Shown: positions 8,462 to 17,377, numbered from the stretch's first letter. The stretch: 64,000 nucleotides of DNA from Deinococcus sp. KNUC1210 (GCF_022344005.1 NZ_CP092194.1:310001-374000), one strand, 5' to 3'. The notes: generated from the letters alone by a model not told the origin. Numbers and translations are program-made.

Positions 8462-9341
8462 CCTTCCTCTGACAGTTGCGCCGCGACTCCGCAAACGTCC
8501 GGAGGGCTTCTGGCCGCTGCTGATCCGGCGATTTACCCGCCACAAGCTCGCCATGATCGGCCTGACCGTGCTGCTGATTCTGACGATTCTGGCAGTCGCC
8601 GCGCCGCACATCGCGCCCTACGGCTTCGACGAACAGGATCTGAGCATCATCGGGCAACCGCAGCCGCCCAGCCGCCTGCACCTGATGGGCACCGACCAGC
8701 TGGGCCGTGACGCGTTCACACGGGTGCTGTTCGGCGCACGCATCTCGCTGGCAGTCGGCCTGTTCAGTGCGCTGCTCGCCACCAGCCTGGGCACACTGGT
8801 CGGAGCGCTGGCAGGCTATTACCGGGGCTGGATCGACAACGTGCTGATGCGCTTTACCGACGTGGTGCTGTGCATTCCGCTGCTGCCGCTCATCATTCTG
8901 CTGTCGGGAATGCTGCGCCCGAGCGTGCCGCTGCTGGTGGGCATCATCGGCGTGCTGGGCTGGATGGGCACGGCGCGGCTGGTGCGCGGACAGTTCCTGA
9001 GCCTGCGCGAGCGCGAATACGTGGAAGCGTCGCGGGCGCTGGGCGGCAACGACAACCGCATCATGTTCCGTCACATCCTGCCCAACGCGCTCGGCCCGAT
9101 CATCGTCTCGACCACGCTCTCGGTGGGCAGCGCGATCATGCTGGAAAGTGCGCTGTCGTTCCTGGGACTGGGCGTGCAGCCGCCGACCCCCACCTGGGGC
9201 AACCTGCTGAACTACGCGAGCCAGTGGCTCTCGAATGCCCCCTGGCTGGCCCTCTTTCCCGGCCTGATGATCCTGATCACGGTCCTGTCGGTCAACTTTC
9301 TGGGCGACGGTCTGCGCGACGCCTTCGATCCGCGCTCGTAA
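8454..9341 (+). CDS. ABC transporter permease, DppC type
   Basis: 295 residues, starting inside the end of the DppB-type gene. An N-terminal cytoplasmic stretch leads to HKLAMIGLTVLLILTILAV, the first membrane helix. The OppC-N-like region LMGTDQLGRDAFTRVLFGARISL is clear, and the EAA loop reads REYVEASRALGGNDNRIMFRHILPN. The C-terminal WLALFPGLMILITVLSVNFLGDGLRDAFDPRS is the standard family ending. It pairs with the previous permease in the inner membrane. The normal DppD and DppF ATP-binding genes are absent: the next gene, 118 bases on, encodes a dehydrogenase. This is unusual for the peptide/nickel family, whose operons normally carry their own ATPases. Confidence 0.93.
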   Translation: MTDLPLTVAPRLRKRPEGFWPLLIRRFTRHKLAMIGLTVLLILTILAVAAPHIAPYGFDEQDLSIIGQPQPPSRLHLMGTDQLGRDAFTRVLFGARISLAVGLFSALLATSLGTLVGALAGYYRGWIDNVLMRFTDVVLCIPLLPLIILLSGMLRPSVPLLVGIIGVLGWMGTARLVRGQFLSLREREYVEASRALGGNDNRIMFRHILPNALGPIIVSTTLSVGSAIMLESALSFLGLGVQPPTPTWGNLLNYASQWLSNAPWLALFPGLMILITVLSVNFLGDGLRDAFDPRS

Positions 9342-9398
9342 CACCCACCAGAGCATTCAGCACAACCGAGTCGGGAAGGCTGTCCCACTCGCCACTCA

Positions 9399-9415
9399 TT
9401 GCCCCTAGAGGGCAA
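9399..9415 (+). terminator. Short hairpin after the permease genes
   Basis: TTGCCC (9399-9404) and GGGCAA (9410-9415) form a six-pair stem with a five-base loop, 57 bases after the permease stop and 45 before the next start. No T-run follows, so it may be a weak or regulated stop, or an RNA-processing site, rather than a full terminator. Confidence 0.3.
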
Positions 9416-9459
9416 GTCACCGCACGACTCTCAACCATCAGGTAGAACGAGGAGTTCCA

Positions 9460-10554
9460 GTGAAAATTACGATTCTCGGAGCGGGGGCCATCGGTGGCCT
9501 CGCGGGGGCCTACATGGCCCAGGCAGGCCACGACGTGACGCTGGTTGACCGCTGGGCCGAACATATCGACGCCATCAAGGCGAACGGCATCACGGTGGAC
9601 GGCGTGCGCGGCGACCTGCATTTCGACGTGAAGGCGCTGCATCCGCAGGAACTCGCCGCACAGGTCGAGCAGAGCGGGCCGCTGGAAGCCGTGCTGATCG
9701 CCACCAAGAGCCAGCACACGCTGGAAGCGCTGGAAAGCGTGCTGCCGCTGTTCGGCCCAGACACCTTCGTGGTGTCGTACCAGAACGGCTTCAACGAGTA
9801 CGACATCGCGGCGCGGCTCACAGAGGCGGGGCTGGGCGGCGTCGAGCGCGTGATCGGGTCGATTCCGAACTACGGCGGCGCACTCGTCGATCCCGGCCAT
9901 CTGGAGTTCGTGCACGAAGGACCGATTCAGCTGGGAGAGATGACCGGCGAGCGCAGCCCGCGCCTGCTGGAACTGGCGGACATGCTCTCGGCCCTGACCG
10001 AAGTGCAGCTTTCCGACAACATCTGGGGCAGATCTGGGCGAAGAGGTCTACAGCGCTCAGGTGGTGTTCAGCGCCCTGGTGGACGCACGGGTGCAGGAAA
10101 CGCTGGGCGTCGAGCGCTATGCCCGCATCGCCGGGGCAGTGGTGCGCGAGGCACTGGAAATCGCCGAGGCCAACGGCATCACGGTGGAGGCCTTCGACTT
10201 CTTCGATCCGGCCAACTACAAGCCGCAGACCCCGCAGGACACGCAGAAGCTGATCGATAACATCAACCACGCGGTCTGGCTGCTGAAGAAGGATCAGAAG
10301 CCCGCCGCCCATCAGTTTCGCAAGAAGGGCAGCGGCATCTGGTGGGACATCGTGTACCGCAACAGGCCCTCGGAGGTGCGCTCGTCGAACGGCAAGCTGA
10401 TCGACTACGGGGCAAGGTGGGAGCGGATACCCGCCTGAACGCCAAACTCTGCGAGATGATCTACGAGATCGAGAGCGGTCAGCGGCCCCTGGGCTTTCAG
10501 AATTACGATGAGCTGGAAGCCTACGTCGTTTCGCTCGGCAAGGCGCTGCCATGA
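9460..10554 (+). pseudogene. Ketopantoate reductase-like (ApbA/PanE) dehydrogenase, two frameshifts
   Basis: The N-terminal frame (GTG 9460, GAGGAG upstream) encodes a Rossmann fold, MKITILGAGAIGGLAGAYMA, and the family region VLIATKSQHT...VVSYQNGFNE up to LSDNIWG. The frame then breaks near 10025-10040; ADLGEEVYSAQVVFSALVDA and the helical C-terminal domain follow in another frame. A second break at the GGGG of 10409-10412 moves the end (KVGADTRLNAKLCEMIYEIE...) into a third frame that stops at 10554. The stop overlaps the next gene's ATG by four bases, as expected of an intact operon member. Intact relatives reduce 2-oxo acids with NADPH. Here it was probably a catabolic dehydrogenase rather than pantothenate biosynthesis, given the operon. 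It is a pseudogene or a sequencing artefact. Confidence 0.8.
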
Positions 10555-11687
10555 CTGGCACACCCGCAAAACGGCTGGGCGTCGGCGTGATCGGAGCGCA
10601 CGCCTGGGCAGAGAAAGCGCACCTGCCCGGCTACCACGCCTACGACCGCGCCGATCTGGTCGCCATCTGCGATACCGTGCCGGAACGGGCGCAGGCGATG
10701 GCCGAGATGTTCGGTATCCGCAAGGTCTACACCGACGCCGCCGAGCTGATCGCCGATCCGGACGTGCAGATGGTGGATGTGTGTACGCCCACCGATACCC
10801 ATCTGCCGCTGAGTCTGGCAGCCATCGCAGCGGGCAAGCACGTCATCTCGGAAAAGCCGCTGGCACACAGCACCGAGGACGCGTTTCACGCTGCCCACGC
10901 CGCCGAACAGATGGGCGTGCGAACCAAACTGGGCTTCACCTTCCGCTACTCGCCTGCCATCCGGCAGATCAAAGCCTGGATCGACGACGGCACGCTGGGC
11001 GAGATCTTTCATGTCCACGGCCTCGAACAGAACTCGCAGTTCCTCGACCCCCTGTATCCGCTGCGGCAGGTTCCGGCGGGCCGGGCATTCGATCAGATGA
11101 TTCCGTCGTCGATTGTCGGGTACGGGTCGCACCTGCTCGATCTGGTGCGCTGGTGTGCCGGGGAATACAAAAGCGTGATCGGCAGCCTGCACAACTACGT
11201 CCCCGAGCGTCTGGTGCGCGGCTACGAGGGCATGCAGCGCATCATGGTCGATGACGGCACGGTGGCACTGGCCGAATTTGCCAGCGGCGCACAGGGCATT
11301 CTTCAGACCTCGTATATCGCCATCGGCAACTATCCGGGCGTCGAACTGCGGGTCTACGGCAGCAAGGGGGCGGCCGTGGCGCGGCTGGTCGAGGAAAACG
11401 GCATTGCCGAGACGCTGCATTTCGCCACGCCGGACGCGGTGGAGTTCCGCAAGATCGAGCTGCCGGAAAGCGCGTACCCGCCCGGAACCACGCTGCACAC
11501 GCCCTGGCCCGAACTGTACTACCGCAATCTGATCCGTCACTGGGTCGATGAGATTCTGGACGACGCGCCCGGCGAATGCACCTTCTATGACGGCGCGAAG
11601 AGTCAGGAAGTGGTGAATGCCATCGTGACCTCGTACGAGGAGCGCCGCTGGGTCGATCTGCCGCCCGTGGAGATCAGCGCCCCGTGA
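10551..11687 (+). CDS. Gfo/Idh/MocA-family NAD(P)-dependent oxidoreductase
   Basis: 378 residues. The N-terminal Rossmann domain starts GVGVIGAHAWAEKAHLPGY; VDVCTPTDTHLPLSLAAI and HVISEKPLAHS carry the family's E-K-P motif with its catalytic-site lysine. The C-terminal substrate domain includes GFTFRYSPAIRQIKAWI and FDQMIPSSIVGYGSHLLDLVRW, with the D..x..H pattern usual near the active site. These enzymes oxidise sugars, inositols or other polyols, and some act on hydroxy acids. The ATG overlaps the end of the broken dehydrogenase as ATGA, and the stop overlaps the next start as GTGA, so the three genes are translationally coupled. The substrate is not predictable beyond a hydroxylated compound belonging to the imported metabolite pathway. 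Confidence 0.92.
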   Translation: MTGTPAKRLGVGVIGAHAWAEKAHLPGYHAYDRADLVAICDTVPERAQAMAEMFGIRKVYTDAAELIADPDVQMVDVCTPTDTHLPLSLAAIAAGKHVISEKPLAHSTEDAFHAAHAAEQMGVRTKLGFTFRYSPAIRQIKAWIDDGTLGEIFHVHGLEQNSQFLDPLYPLRQVPAGRAFDQMIPSSIVGYGSHLLDLVRWCAGEYKSVIGSLHNYVPERLVRGYEGMQRIMVDDGTVALAEFASGAQGILQTSYIAIGNYPGVELRVYGSKGAAVARLVEENGIAETLHFATPDAVEFRKIELPESAYPPGTTLHTPWPELYYRNLIRHWVDEILDDAPGECTFYDGAKSQEVVNAIVTSYEERRWVDLPPVEISAP

Positions 11688-13297
11688 GTCCTGAACACGC
11701 TGCACTGGTCGAACAGTACCTTCAGTGGCACGCCTGGAACCGTCCGGTCGATGCGACGTTCATGGGGCTGCCGGGCCACGATCACCGCCTCCCCCCGGTC
11801 GGCGTACAGGCCGAGGAGCGCGAGCGGGCGGCGCTGCGCGAGATGCAGACTGCGCTGGACGCCCTGCCGGAACCCGGCACCTCTGCCCTGCGGCAGGATA
11901 TGTGGCTGCTGCGCTCACAGCTACGGGTGAATCTGGAAGAGCTGCGAGTGCGCCCGCGCCAGGACAACCCCAGCTGGTACAGCGGGGAAGCGGCTTTCGC
12001 GGTCGTCAGTCTGCTGCTGCCCAGCCCACAGCCCAGAAGCACCGAAGACCTGCGGCGGCGGCTGGAAGACATTCCGGCCTTCCTGGCTGCCGGAACAGAG
12101 CGGCTGGCCGGACGGAACCTGCCCGCCGACTGGGTGGAACGCGCCGTGCGGGAGGCCCACGCGCTGTCGCGGCTGCTGACGGACGGGCTGGTCCTGCACC
12201 CGCTGTGGTCGCCCGAGCTGAACCAGTCGGCGCAGGCGGCGGCGCAGGCCGCCCTCACCTATGCCGACTCGCTGCGTCCCGGCGACGCCGACCCCGCCTC
12301 CGGGGAAGCGTACCTGGCCTTCCTGATGCGCGAGGCCCACGCCCTGCCGTACTCGCCCACCGAGGCCGAGGCGCTCGCGGAAGCCGCCTTTCACCGTCTG
12401 CTGCACGACCTCGAAGAGCAGGCCCAGCAGCTCGATCCGCAGCGAAGCTGGCGCGAACAGCTTGCCGCACTCGAAGAGCTGCACCCTGAACTGGACGACG
12501 TCCAGGTCACCTATGAAACGTGGAATCAGCGGGCACTCAGCGCTGCTCAGGGGCTGGTCACGCCCGCAACTGAATATGACCTGTCGTTCCAGTGGCTGCC
12601 GGAATGGGCCAGAGCCGTGGCAGGCGACCTGTATTTCCTGTTTTACCGCTCGCCCGCCGCGCTGCATCCGGGCGCGGGCAGCGTGTACTGGGTTTTTCCG
12701 CCCGGCAGCGACACCCAGAGCTATCTGCGCGGGCAGAACACCGCCTTTATCAAACTCGTTCACGCAGTCCATCACGGCAGCGTGGGCCACCATACCCAGA
12801 ATGCCCGTGCCCGGAACGCTGCCTCCACATTGGCGCGTTTCGGCGGGACCGACTGCGCCGCTGGCATCGCCTTTCTGAGTGCGGGCACGCTGGTCGAGGG
12901 CTGGGCCTGCTACGCCGAAGACCTGCTGCTGGAAACCCCCGGCTTCTATACCCCGCAGGAGCGCCTGTTGCTGACACAGTTCGAACTTCGCAACGCGGCC
13001 TGCTGCCTGGCCGATATCCGGCTGCATACCGGGGTATGGTCGCTGGAACAGATGCGGGCCTTCTACCGTGACGAGGTGGGCTTCGCGCCTGCCCGCATCT
13101 GGGCCGAAACGACCCGCAACAGCCTGTATCCGGCCACGCGGCTGATGTACTGGCTGGGAACGCAGGCCATCCGCGACCTGCGGGCCGAGCTGCCACTGTC
13201 CCCTCAGGACTTTCACGACCGGGTGTTGTCTTATGGCAGTACACCGATCTACTGGATCGCCGCAGAGATGCGCCGCGCCCTACAACCTCATTCATAA
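11684..13297 (+). CDS. DUF885-family protein with altered metal motif (HHxxxGH)
   Basis: 537 residues from GTG 11684, overlapping the previous stop as GTGA. The length and the C-terminal third fit DUF885: LVEGWACYAEDLLLETPGFY, then RNAACCLADIRLHTGVWSLEQM and SLYPATRLMYWLGTQAIRDLR. At the place where DUF885 proteins have HExxPGH, this one has VHHGSVGHHTQN, so Glu is replaced by His and Pro by Val. No signal peptide is visible. Either the protein has lost hydrolytic activity, or it uses a different metal site or chemistry. It sits in an operon with oxidoreductases and another peptidase. Relatives are uncharacterised or described as putative peptidases, so the name here is by family only. Confidence 0.78.
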   Translation: MSPEHAALVEQYLQWHAWNRPVDATFMGLPGHDHRLPPVGVQAEERERAALREMQTALDALPEPGTSALRQDMWLLRSQLRVNLEELRVRPRQDNPSWYSGEAAFAVVSLLLPSPQPRSTEDLRRRLEDIPAFLAAGTERLAGRNLPADWVERAVREAHALSRLLTDGLVLHPLWSPELNQSAQAAAQAALTYADSLRPGDADPASGEAYLAFLMREAHALPYSPTEAEALAEAAFHRLLHDLEEQAQQLDPQRSWREQLAALEELHPELDDVQVTYETWNQRALSAAQGLVTPATEYDLSFQWLPEWARAVAGDLYFLFYRSPAALHPGAGSVYWVFPPGSDTQSYLRGQNTAFIKLVHAVHHGSVGHHTQNARARNAASTLARFGGTDCAAGIAFLSAGTLVEGWACYAEDLLLETPGFYTPQERLLLTQFELRNAACCLADIRLHTGVWSLEQMRAFYRDEVGFAPARIWAETTRNSLYPATRLMYWLGTQAIRDLRAELPLSPQDFHDRVLSYGSTPIYWIAAEMRRALQPHS

Positions 13298-13314
13298 GCT
13301 GTCCCGGGAGCACG

Positions 13315-13998
13315 ATGACCCTGACCACACCGCAGAAAGCCGATCTGAGACAACGCTATCTGGAAGTCGATACCGCCAATGTCGCCGACATCCTCGACGA
13401 ACTGGGCTACACCGATTACGGCCTGTCGAGCGCGTTCTGGCCGATCCGTGAAACACAGAACAAGCTGGCGGGCTGGGCCTATACCGTGCGCGGCCAGATG
13501 ACGCCTTATCCCGGCACGGGCGATCCTGCCAAGATGGAAGCGGTGGCCGGCCTGCAAGAGGGCGACATCAGCGTGTGGAGCGGCGGTGAGGCCGAGGGCG
13601 TGTGCTTTTTCGGAGAGCTGATCGCACGTGGAATGCAGCACCGGGGCTGCGCCGGGTCGCTGATCGACGGCGGTATCCGCGATATCGAATGGATTGCCCG
13701 CATGAATTTCCCGGTTTTCACGCGCTACCGGACGCCCGTGCAGTCGATCGGGCGCTGGCAGGTCAATGCGTGGCAGGTTCCGGTCTATCTGCCGGGCGCC
13801 ACCACCGCCCGCGTCACGGTGCGTCCGGGTGATTTTATTCTGGCCGATTTTGACGGGGCCATCGTCATTCCCTTCGAACTGGTCGAAAACGTGCTGGAGC
13901 GGGCCGAGGCGCTGACCGTCAAGGAACGCTCGATCCGCGAAGATCTGGATAAAGGGCTGACCCTGCCGGAAGTGCTGGCGAAATACGGGCACGTCTGA
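13315..13998 (+). CDS. RraA-like / HMG aldolase-family protein
   Basis: 227 residues, starting 17 bases after the previous gene, with GGGAG upstream. The family core is visible: DVADILDELG-like NVADILDELGYTDYG at the N-terminus, a G-E-L...R-G-C-G-S-L-I-D-G-G-I-R-D stretch (the catalytic Asp/Arg region, around residues 100-125), then FPVFTRYRTPVQS and VRPGDFILADFDGAIVIP. RraA-fold proteins of this length in catabolic operons are usually 4-hydroxy-4-methyl-2-oxoglutarate or oxaloacetate-type aldolase/decarboxylases, not the RNase E regulator of the same name. That reading fits the neighbouring dehydrogenases, which would generate a hydroxy-oxo acid. The substrate is inferred only. Confidence 0.85.
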   Translation: MTLTTPQKADLRQRYLEVDTANVADILDELGYTDYGLSSAFWPIRETQNKLAGWAYTVRGQMTPYPGTGDPAKMEAVAGLQEGDISVWSGGEAEGVCFFGELIARGMQHRGCAGSLIDGGIRDIEWIARMNFPVFTRYRTPVQSIGRWQVNAWQVPVYLPGATTARVTVRPGDFILADFDGAIVIPFELVENVLERAEALTVKERSIREDLDKGLTLPEVLAKYGHV

Positions 13999-14210
13999 GT
14001 GAGGTGCCCGCCTCCCCACGCTCTGGAACAGCGCCCGGTCGTCCACACCGGCGCGTTCACACGCACGAACCCGCGATGAGCGAAGACCAGGGGAGGAGGG
14101 CTCGCTGAACCTGACCGTCCTTCCCTCGGTCTGATCGCAGTCGTTTTCTGTTTTTCGCTGGTTGCGTCGCGCTTCCTGGCGGCCAATCGTTCCGATCCAA
14201 AGGGGTATTG

Positions 14211-14999
14211 ATGGACTTACAGTTAAACGGCAAAACGGCGCTGGTCACGGCGGGCAGCTCGGGGCTGGGCTTCGGGTGTGCGCTGGAACTGGCCCGTGAG
14301 GGCGCACGGGTGGCGCTGTGTTCCCGCGAGGTGGACCGCGCCCAGGACGCCGCCGGGCGCATCACGCAGGAAACGGGACAGCCGGTGCTGGCATTCGCTG
14401 CCGATGTTGCCCGGAGCGCGGATCTGGAGGCGCTGTTTGCCGCCGTGGGAGAGGCGTTCGGCAGGCTCGACGTGCTGATCTGCAACGCGGGCGGACCGCC
14501 TGCCGGACGCTTCGAGGTGCTGGCCGACGGACACTGGGAACTGGCCTTTCAGCTCACGCTGATGAGCGTGGTGCGGAGCGTGCGTCTGGCTCTGCCGCTG
14601 ATGCAGGCGGCGGGTGGCGGGCGCGTGCTGACGATCACCAGCAGCAGCGTCAAACGCCCCATCGACAATCTGACGCTCTCCAACACCTTCCGGCCTGCCG
14701 TGCAGGGACTGTGCAAAAGCCTGTCTCTGGAGCTTTCGGCGCACAACATCCAGGTCAATTCTCTGGCCCCCGGACGCATCGAAACCGAGCGCATCAATCA
14801 GCTCGACGATCTGGCCGCCAGCCGCAAGGGGGTCGACCGGGCCGACGTGAGGGCCGAATCCGAACGCGACATTCCGATGGGCCGCCTGGGACAGCCGGAG
14901 GAGTTCGGCCGGGTGGCGGCGTTCCTGTGTTCTCCTGCTGCCGCGTACATCAATGGCAGCAGCCTGCTGGTCGATGGAGGAGCCGTGACGAGTCTATGA
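14211..14999 (+). CDS. SDR-family oxidoreductase lacking the classical Tyr-Lys pair
   Basis: 262 residues from ATG 14211; a GGGG tract lies upstream, and the TTG at 14208 is less likely. The NAD(P) site is standard: [19 protein letters not shown], with ICNAG later. The active-site Ser is in [10 protein letters not shown]. Where classical members have Tyr-x-x-x-Lys, the sequence is [17 protein letters not shown], so the Tyr position is Ser and the Lys position Arg. The C-terminus ([32 protein letters not shown]) is otherwise canonical. I recall SDR relatives with this S/R pattern, so it is probably a real subfamily rather than a dead copy. The stop overlaps the M29 peptidase start as ATGA. A gap of 212 bases separates it from the RraA-like gene. 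Confidence 0.88.
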   Translation: MDLQLNGKTALVTAGSSGLGFGCALELAREGARVALCSREVDRAQDAAGRITQETGQPVLAFAADVARSADLEALFAAVGEAFGRLDVLICNAGGPPAGRFEVLADGHWELAFQLTLMSVVRSVRLALPLMQAAGGGRVLTITSSSVKRPIDNLTLSNTFRPAVQGLCKSLSLELSAHNIQVNSLAPGRIETERINQLDDLAASRKGVDRADVRAESERDIPMGRLGQPEEFGRVAAFLCSPAAAYINGSSLLVDGGAVTSL

Positions 15000-16072
15000 C
15001 CTATGATCCTGAACAGCACGCGTTGCTGCTGACCGACTACTGCCTGGGCGTACAGCCGGGCGAACGCATCCTGGTGCAGACTTCGACGCTGGCTCTGCCG
15101 CTGGTCGAGCAACTTCACAGACTGCTGCTGAAACGCGGCGCGGTGCCGCTGATTCGGCTGGAATACCCGGCCCAGTCCGACGACTTCTACCGCCTGGCCC
15201 CCGACAGCCTGATGGACGCCCTCGATCCGCTGGCGCTGCAGGAAGTCGAGAGCATTCAGGGCTCGATCCGCATTCAGACGCCGATGCCCGCTGCCCAGGG
15301 GCTCGATCCGGCGCGGATGGCACGGCACAGAAAGACGCTGGCTCCGGTGGCCCGCGCCCGCGCTGCCCGGCGCTGGAACCTGACGCTGTACCCCACCGCC
15401 GCCGGGGCCGAAGCCGCTCATATGACGCTCGCCCAGTACGAAGCCTTCGTATCGAGCGCCATGTTTCTGGACACGCCCGACCCGGTGGCGAAGTGGGGCG
15501 AGGTGCGGGCGCTTCAGGCCCGCCTGATCGAGCGACTGGCGAAGGCCGACGAGGTGCAGATTCTCTCGGACACGACCGATCTGCGCCTGAGCGTGAAAAA
15601 CCGCGTGTGGGTCAACAGCGACGGCAAGCGCAACATGCCGTCGGGCGAGGTCTTTACCGGGCCGCTCGAAACCAGCGCCGAGGGCCATATTTTCTTCGAT
15701 CTGCCCACGCTCTACGCGGGTCAGCAAGTGCGGAACGTGCGGCTGGACTTCAAGGGCGGCAAGGTCGTTTCAGCCACGGCCGAGGAAGGCGAGGCCAAGC
15801 TGCTGGCCGCGCTGGAAACCGACGAGGGTGCCCGCTGGCTGGGAGAACTGGGCATCGGCAGCAACAGCGGTATCCAGCAGCCGAGTCAGAACATCCTCTT
15901 TGACGAAAAGATCGGCGGCACGGTGCATCTGGCGCTCGGCAACAGCTACCCGGAAACCGGCGGTACCAACGTTTCGGCGCTGCACTGGGACCTCATCACC
16001 GATCTCAGGAAAGGTGGACAGGTGCTGCTCGACGGCGTGCCCTTCCAGCAGGACGGTGAATTTCAGCTCTAA
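14996..16072 (+). CDS. M29-family (thermophilic-type) aminopeptidase
   Basis: 358 residues from ATG 14996, which overlaps the SDR stop; longer in-frame extension upstream is just the shadow of the SDR gene. The M29 catalytic domain is recognisable by [20 protein letters not shown] (Glu metal ligand), a second Glu in the region of [11 protein letters not shown], and [24 protein letters not shown] with His-x-x-x-Asp ligands at the C-terminus. The protein is cytoplasmic, with no leader. M29 enzymes remove N-terminal residues from peptides using two metal ions. It closes the rightward arm and is followed by a terminator-like hairpin at 16118-16150. Its presence with a peptide-type transporter supports peptide or peptide-like substrates. 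Confidence 0.9.
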   Translation: MTYDPEQHALLLTDYCLGVQPGERILVQTSTLALPLVEQLHRLLLKRGAVPLIRLEYPAQSDDFYRLAPDSLMDALDPLALQEVESIQGSIRIQTPMPAAQGLDPARMARHRKTLAPVARARAARRWNLTLYPTAAGAEAAHMTLAQYEAFVSSAMFLDTPDPVAKWGEVRALQARLIERLAKADEVQILSDTTDLRLSVKNRVWVNSDGKRNMPSGEVFTGPLETSAEGHIFFDLPTLYAGQQVRNVRLDFKGGKVVSATAEEGEAKLLAALETDEGARWLGELGIGSNSGIQQPSQNILFDEKIGGTVHLALGNSYPETGGTNVSALHWDLITDLRKGGQVLLDGVPFQQDGEFQL

Positions 16073-16117
16073 AACGGCCTGCCCGGATTCAGCAGGGCGC
16101 GTCTGTCACTCATCCGG

Positions 16118-16150
16118 TCTGCCGTCTGGAACACGTTTCCAGTCGGCAGA
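16118..16150 (+). terminator. Terminator-like hairpin after the catabolic operon
   Basis: TCTGCCG-T-CTGGAA (16118-16131) pairs with TTCCAG-T-CGGCAGA (16137-16150), a 14-base arm with one T/T mismatch and a five-base loop, followed by TTCTTGT. It lies 45 bases after the M29 stop. The rest of the 16073-16366 gap shows no gene. Confidence 0.6.
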
Positions 16151-16366
16151 TTCTTGTCGAGCAGGAGCGAAGCGTGCCGGGTTCCGGATGTGGCGCAGTG
16201 GGCCGCGCTCCCTTCCCAGGAGGTGCGTTCAGGCCTGCGGGCATCTGCCGTCAGCGACCCTGAACGGCTGGGCTGTCCCTCCGAAGCGTGCTAGGGTAAA
16301 GCGTCCCCACGAATGCTTTGACGTCTCTCTAGTCTCTCAGGATGATGCTCCGTGCAGGAGGAAGTC

Positions 16367-16804
16367 GTGTCTACCTTTCCCATCCAGCTCCTCCTGGTTG
16401 AAGACAGCGAGCCGGACATCATCCTCATTCAGGAAGCGCTGGACGACGTCGCCATCGAGGTGCGTCTGCATGTGGCCCGCGACGGCATCGAAGCGCTCGC
16501 GTTTCTGCGCCAGCAGCCCCCGTTCGAACAGGCAGTTGTGCCCGACATGATCCTGATGGATATCAACATGCCCAGAAAGAACGGGCTGACGGTTCTTCAC
16601 GAGATCAAGACCGATCTGCGCCTGATGCAGATTCCGGTGGTGATGCTGACCACCTCGCAGGCGAAGGAAGATATCGCGCTGGCCTACGAATGGCAGGCCA
16701 GCAGCTATATCGTCAAGCCGGTGGGGTATAGCGCCTTCATGCAGGCGATTCAGGCGCTGGAAGACTACTGGGGAAAAGCCGTCCGATTTCCGCCGCGCGA
16801 GTAA
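16367..16804 (+). CDS. Rcp1-type single-domain response regulator (CheY-like)
   Basis: 145 residues from GTG 16367, chosen because AGGAGG lies six bases upstream; an in-frame GTG at 16352 is possible. It is a stand-alone receiver domain: acidic pair in LLVEDSEPD, phosphorylatable Asp in ILMDINMPRKNG, switch Thr in VVMLTTS and Lys in SYIVKPVG. The insertion LRQQPPFEQAVVPD before the Asp and the overall length are typical of the Rcp1 group, which usually serves bacteriophytochrome or other histidine kinases. No kinase lies in the window, so its partner is elsewhere. It is convergent with the small protein at 16817-17104. Confidence 0.93.
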   Translation: MSTFPIQLLLVEDSEPDIILIQEALDDVAIEVRLHVARDGIEALAFLRQQPPFEQAVVPDMILMDINMPRKNGLTVLHEIKTDLRLMQIPVVMLTTSQAKEDIALAYEWQASSYIVKPVGYSAFMQAIQALEDYWGKAVRFPPRE

Positions 16805-16816
16805 GTGACGCAGGTG

Positions 16817-17104
16817 TCAGGCAGAGCGCGGCTGAGGCAGCGACACGGCGACAGGGACCTTGCACGTCGCCTGAAAGTCCAGCAGGCGCTGCTTCAGAGT
16901 CTTCAGGAAGGCTTCGACGTGCTTCAGCTCCTGAAGATCGGTGGTTTCCACCGCGTGTATATAACTCGCTGCCAACGCCTGAACACTCTGGAGAGCATCG
17001 AAATCGCCCAGGCGACATGCAGCCCGTCCGACGTCCTCTAGAAGAGTCCGTGTTTGTTCTGCCTGGATGTAAAACATGATCTCATCATAGGGAGACTGCG
17101 TCAC
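16817..17104 (-). CDS. Small hypothetical helical protein
   Basis: A 95-residue protein from GTG 17104, or 86 residues from an in-frame ATG at 17077; neither has a clear Shine-Dalgarno sequence. I do not recognise a family. The composition (YIQAEQTRTLLEDVGRAACRLGDFDALQ and later ELKHVEAFLKTLKQRLLDF) predicts amphipathic helices throughout, with no signal peptide or membrane segment. The amphipathic pattern and unbiased amino-acid use make it look like real coding sequence. It is convergent, 12 bases from the CheY-like gene. A regulatory role is possible but unsupported. Confidence 0.5.
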   Translation of the reverse strand: MTQSPYDEIMFYIQAEQTRTLLEDVGRAACRLGDFDALQSVQALAASYIHAVETTDLQELKHVEAFLKTLKQRLLDFQATCKVPVAVSLPQPRSA

Positions 17105-17377
17105 ATATCACTGACAGCCTGTTTATGTAACGTTTACTCCCGGTGGTGAAAACAGGGGAGACGGCTGGAAATGAGGTCTGAGAGCGACTTTATGAGAGCG
17201 GGAAAGCTTCGGGCAAGTATTTTGATTGTTAGAAATAAATGAGAAAACTTTAGACTTTCCGGGCCAGAAAGGGTACTGACAAGAGACACCAGTGACTATA
17301 TTTTTGACTCTGCTCTGCTGACCGGTCAATCCACCGTCTTCACGCACTGCACCGGGCAAACAGGCACGGGTTGATGT
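17105..17377. other. Intergenic, no gene seen
   Basis: 273 bases between the small unknown gene and the IclR gene, relatively AT-rich around 17200-17250. It must hold the promoter of the leftward small gene and the end of the IclR transcript. I see no convincing hairpin, repeat or coding frame. Confidence 0.4.
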
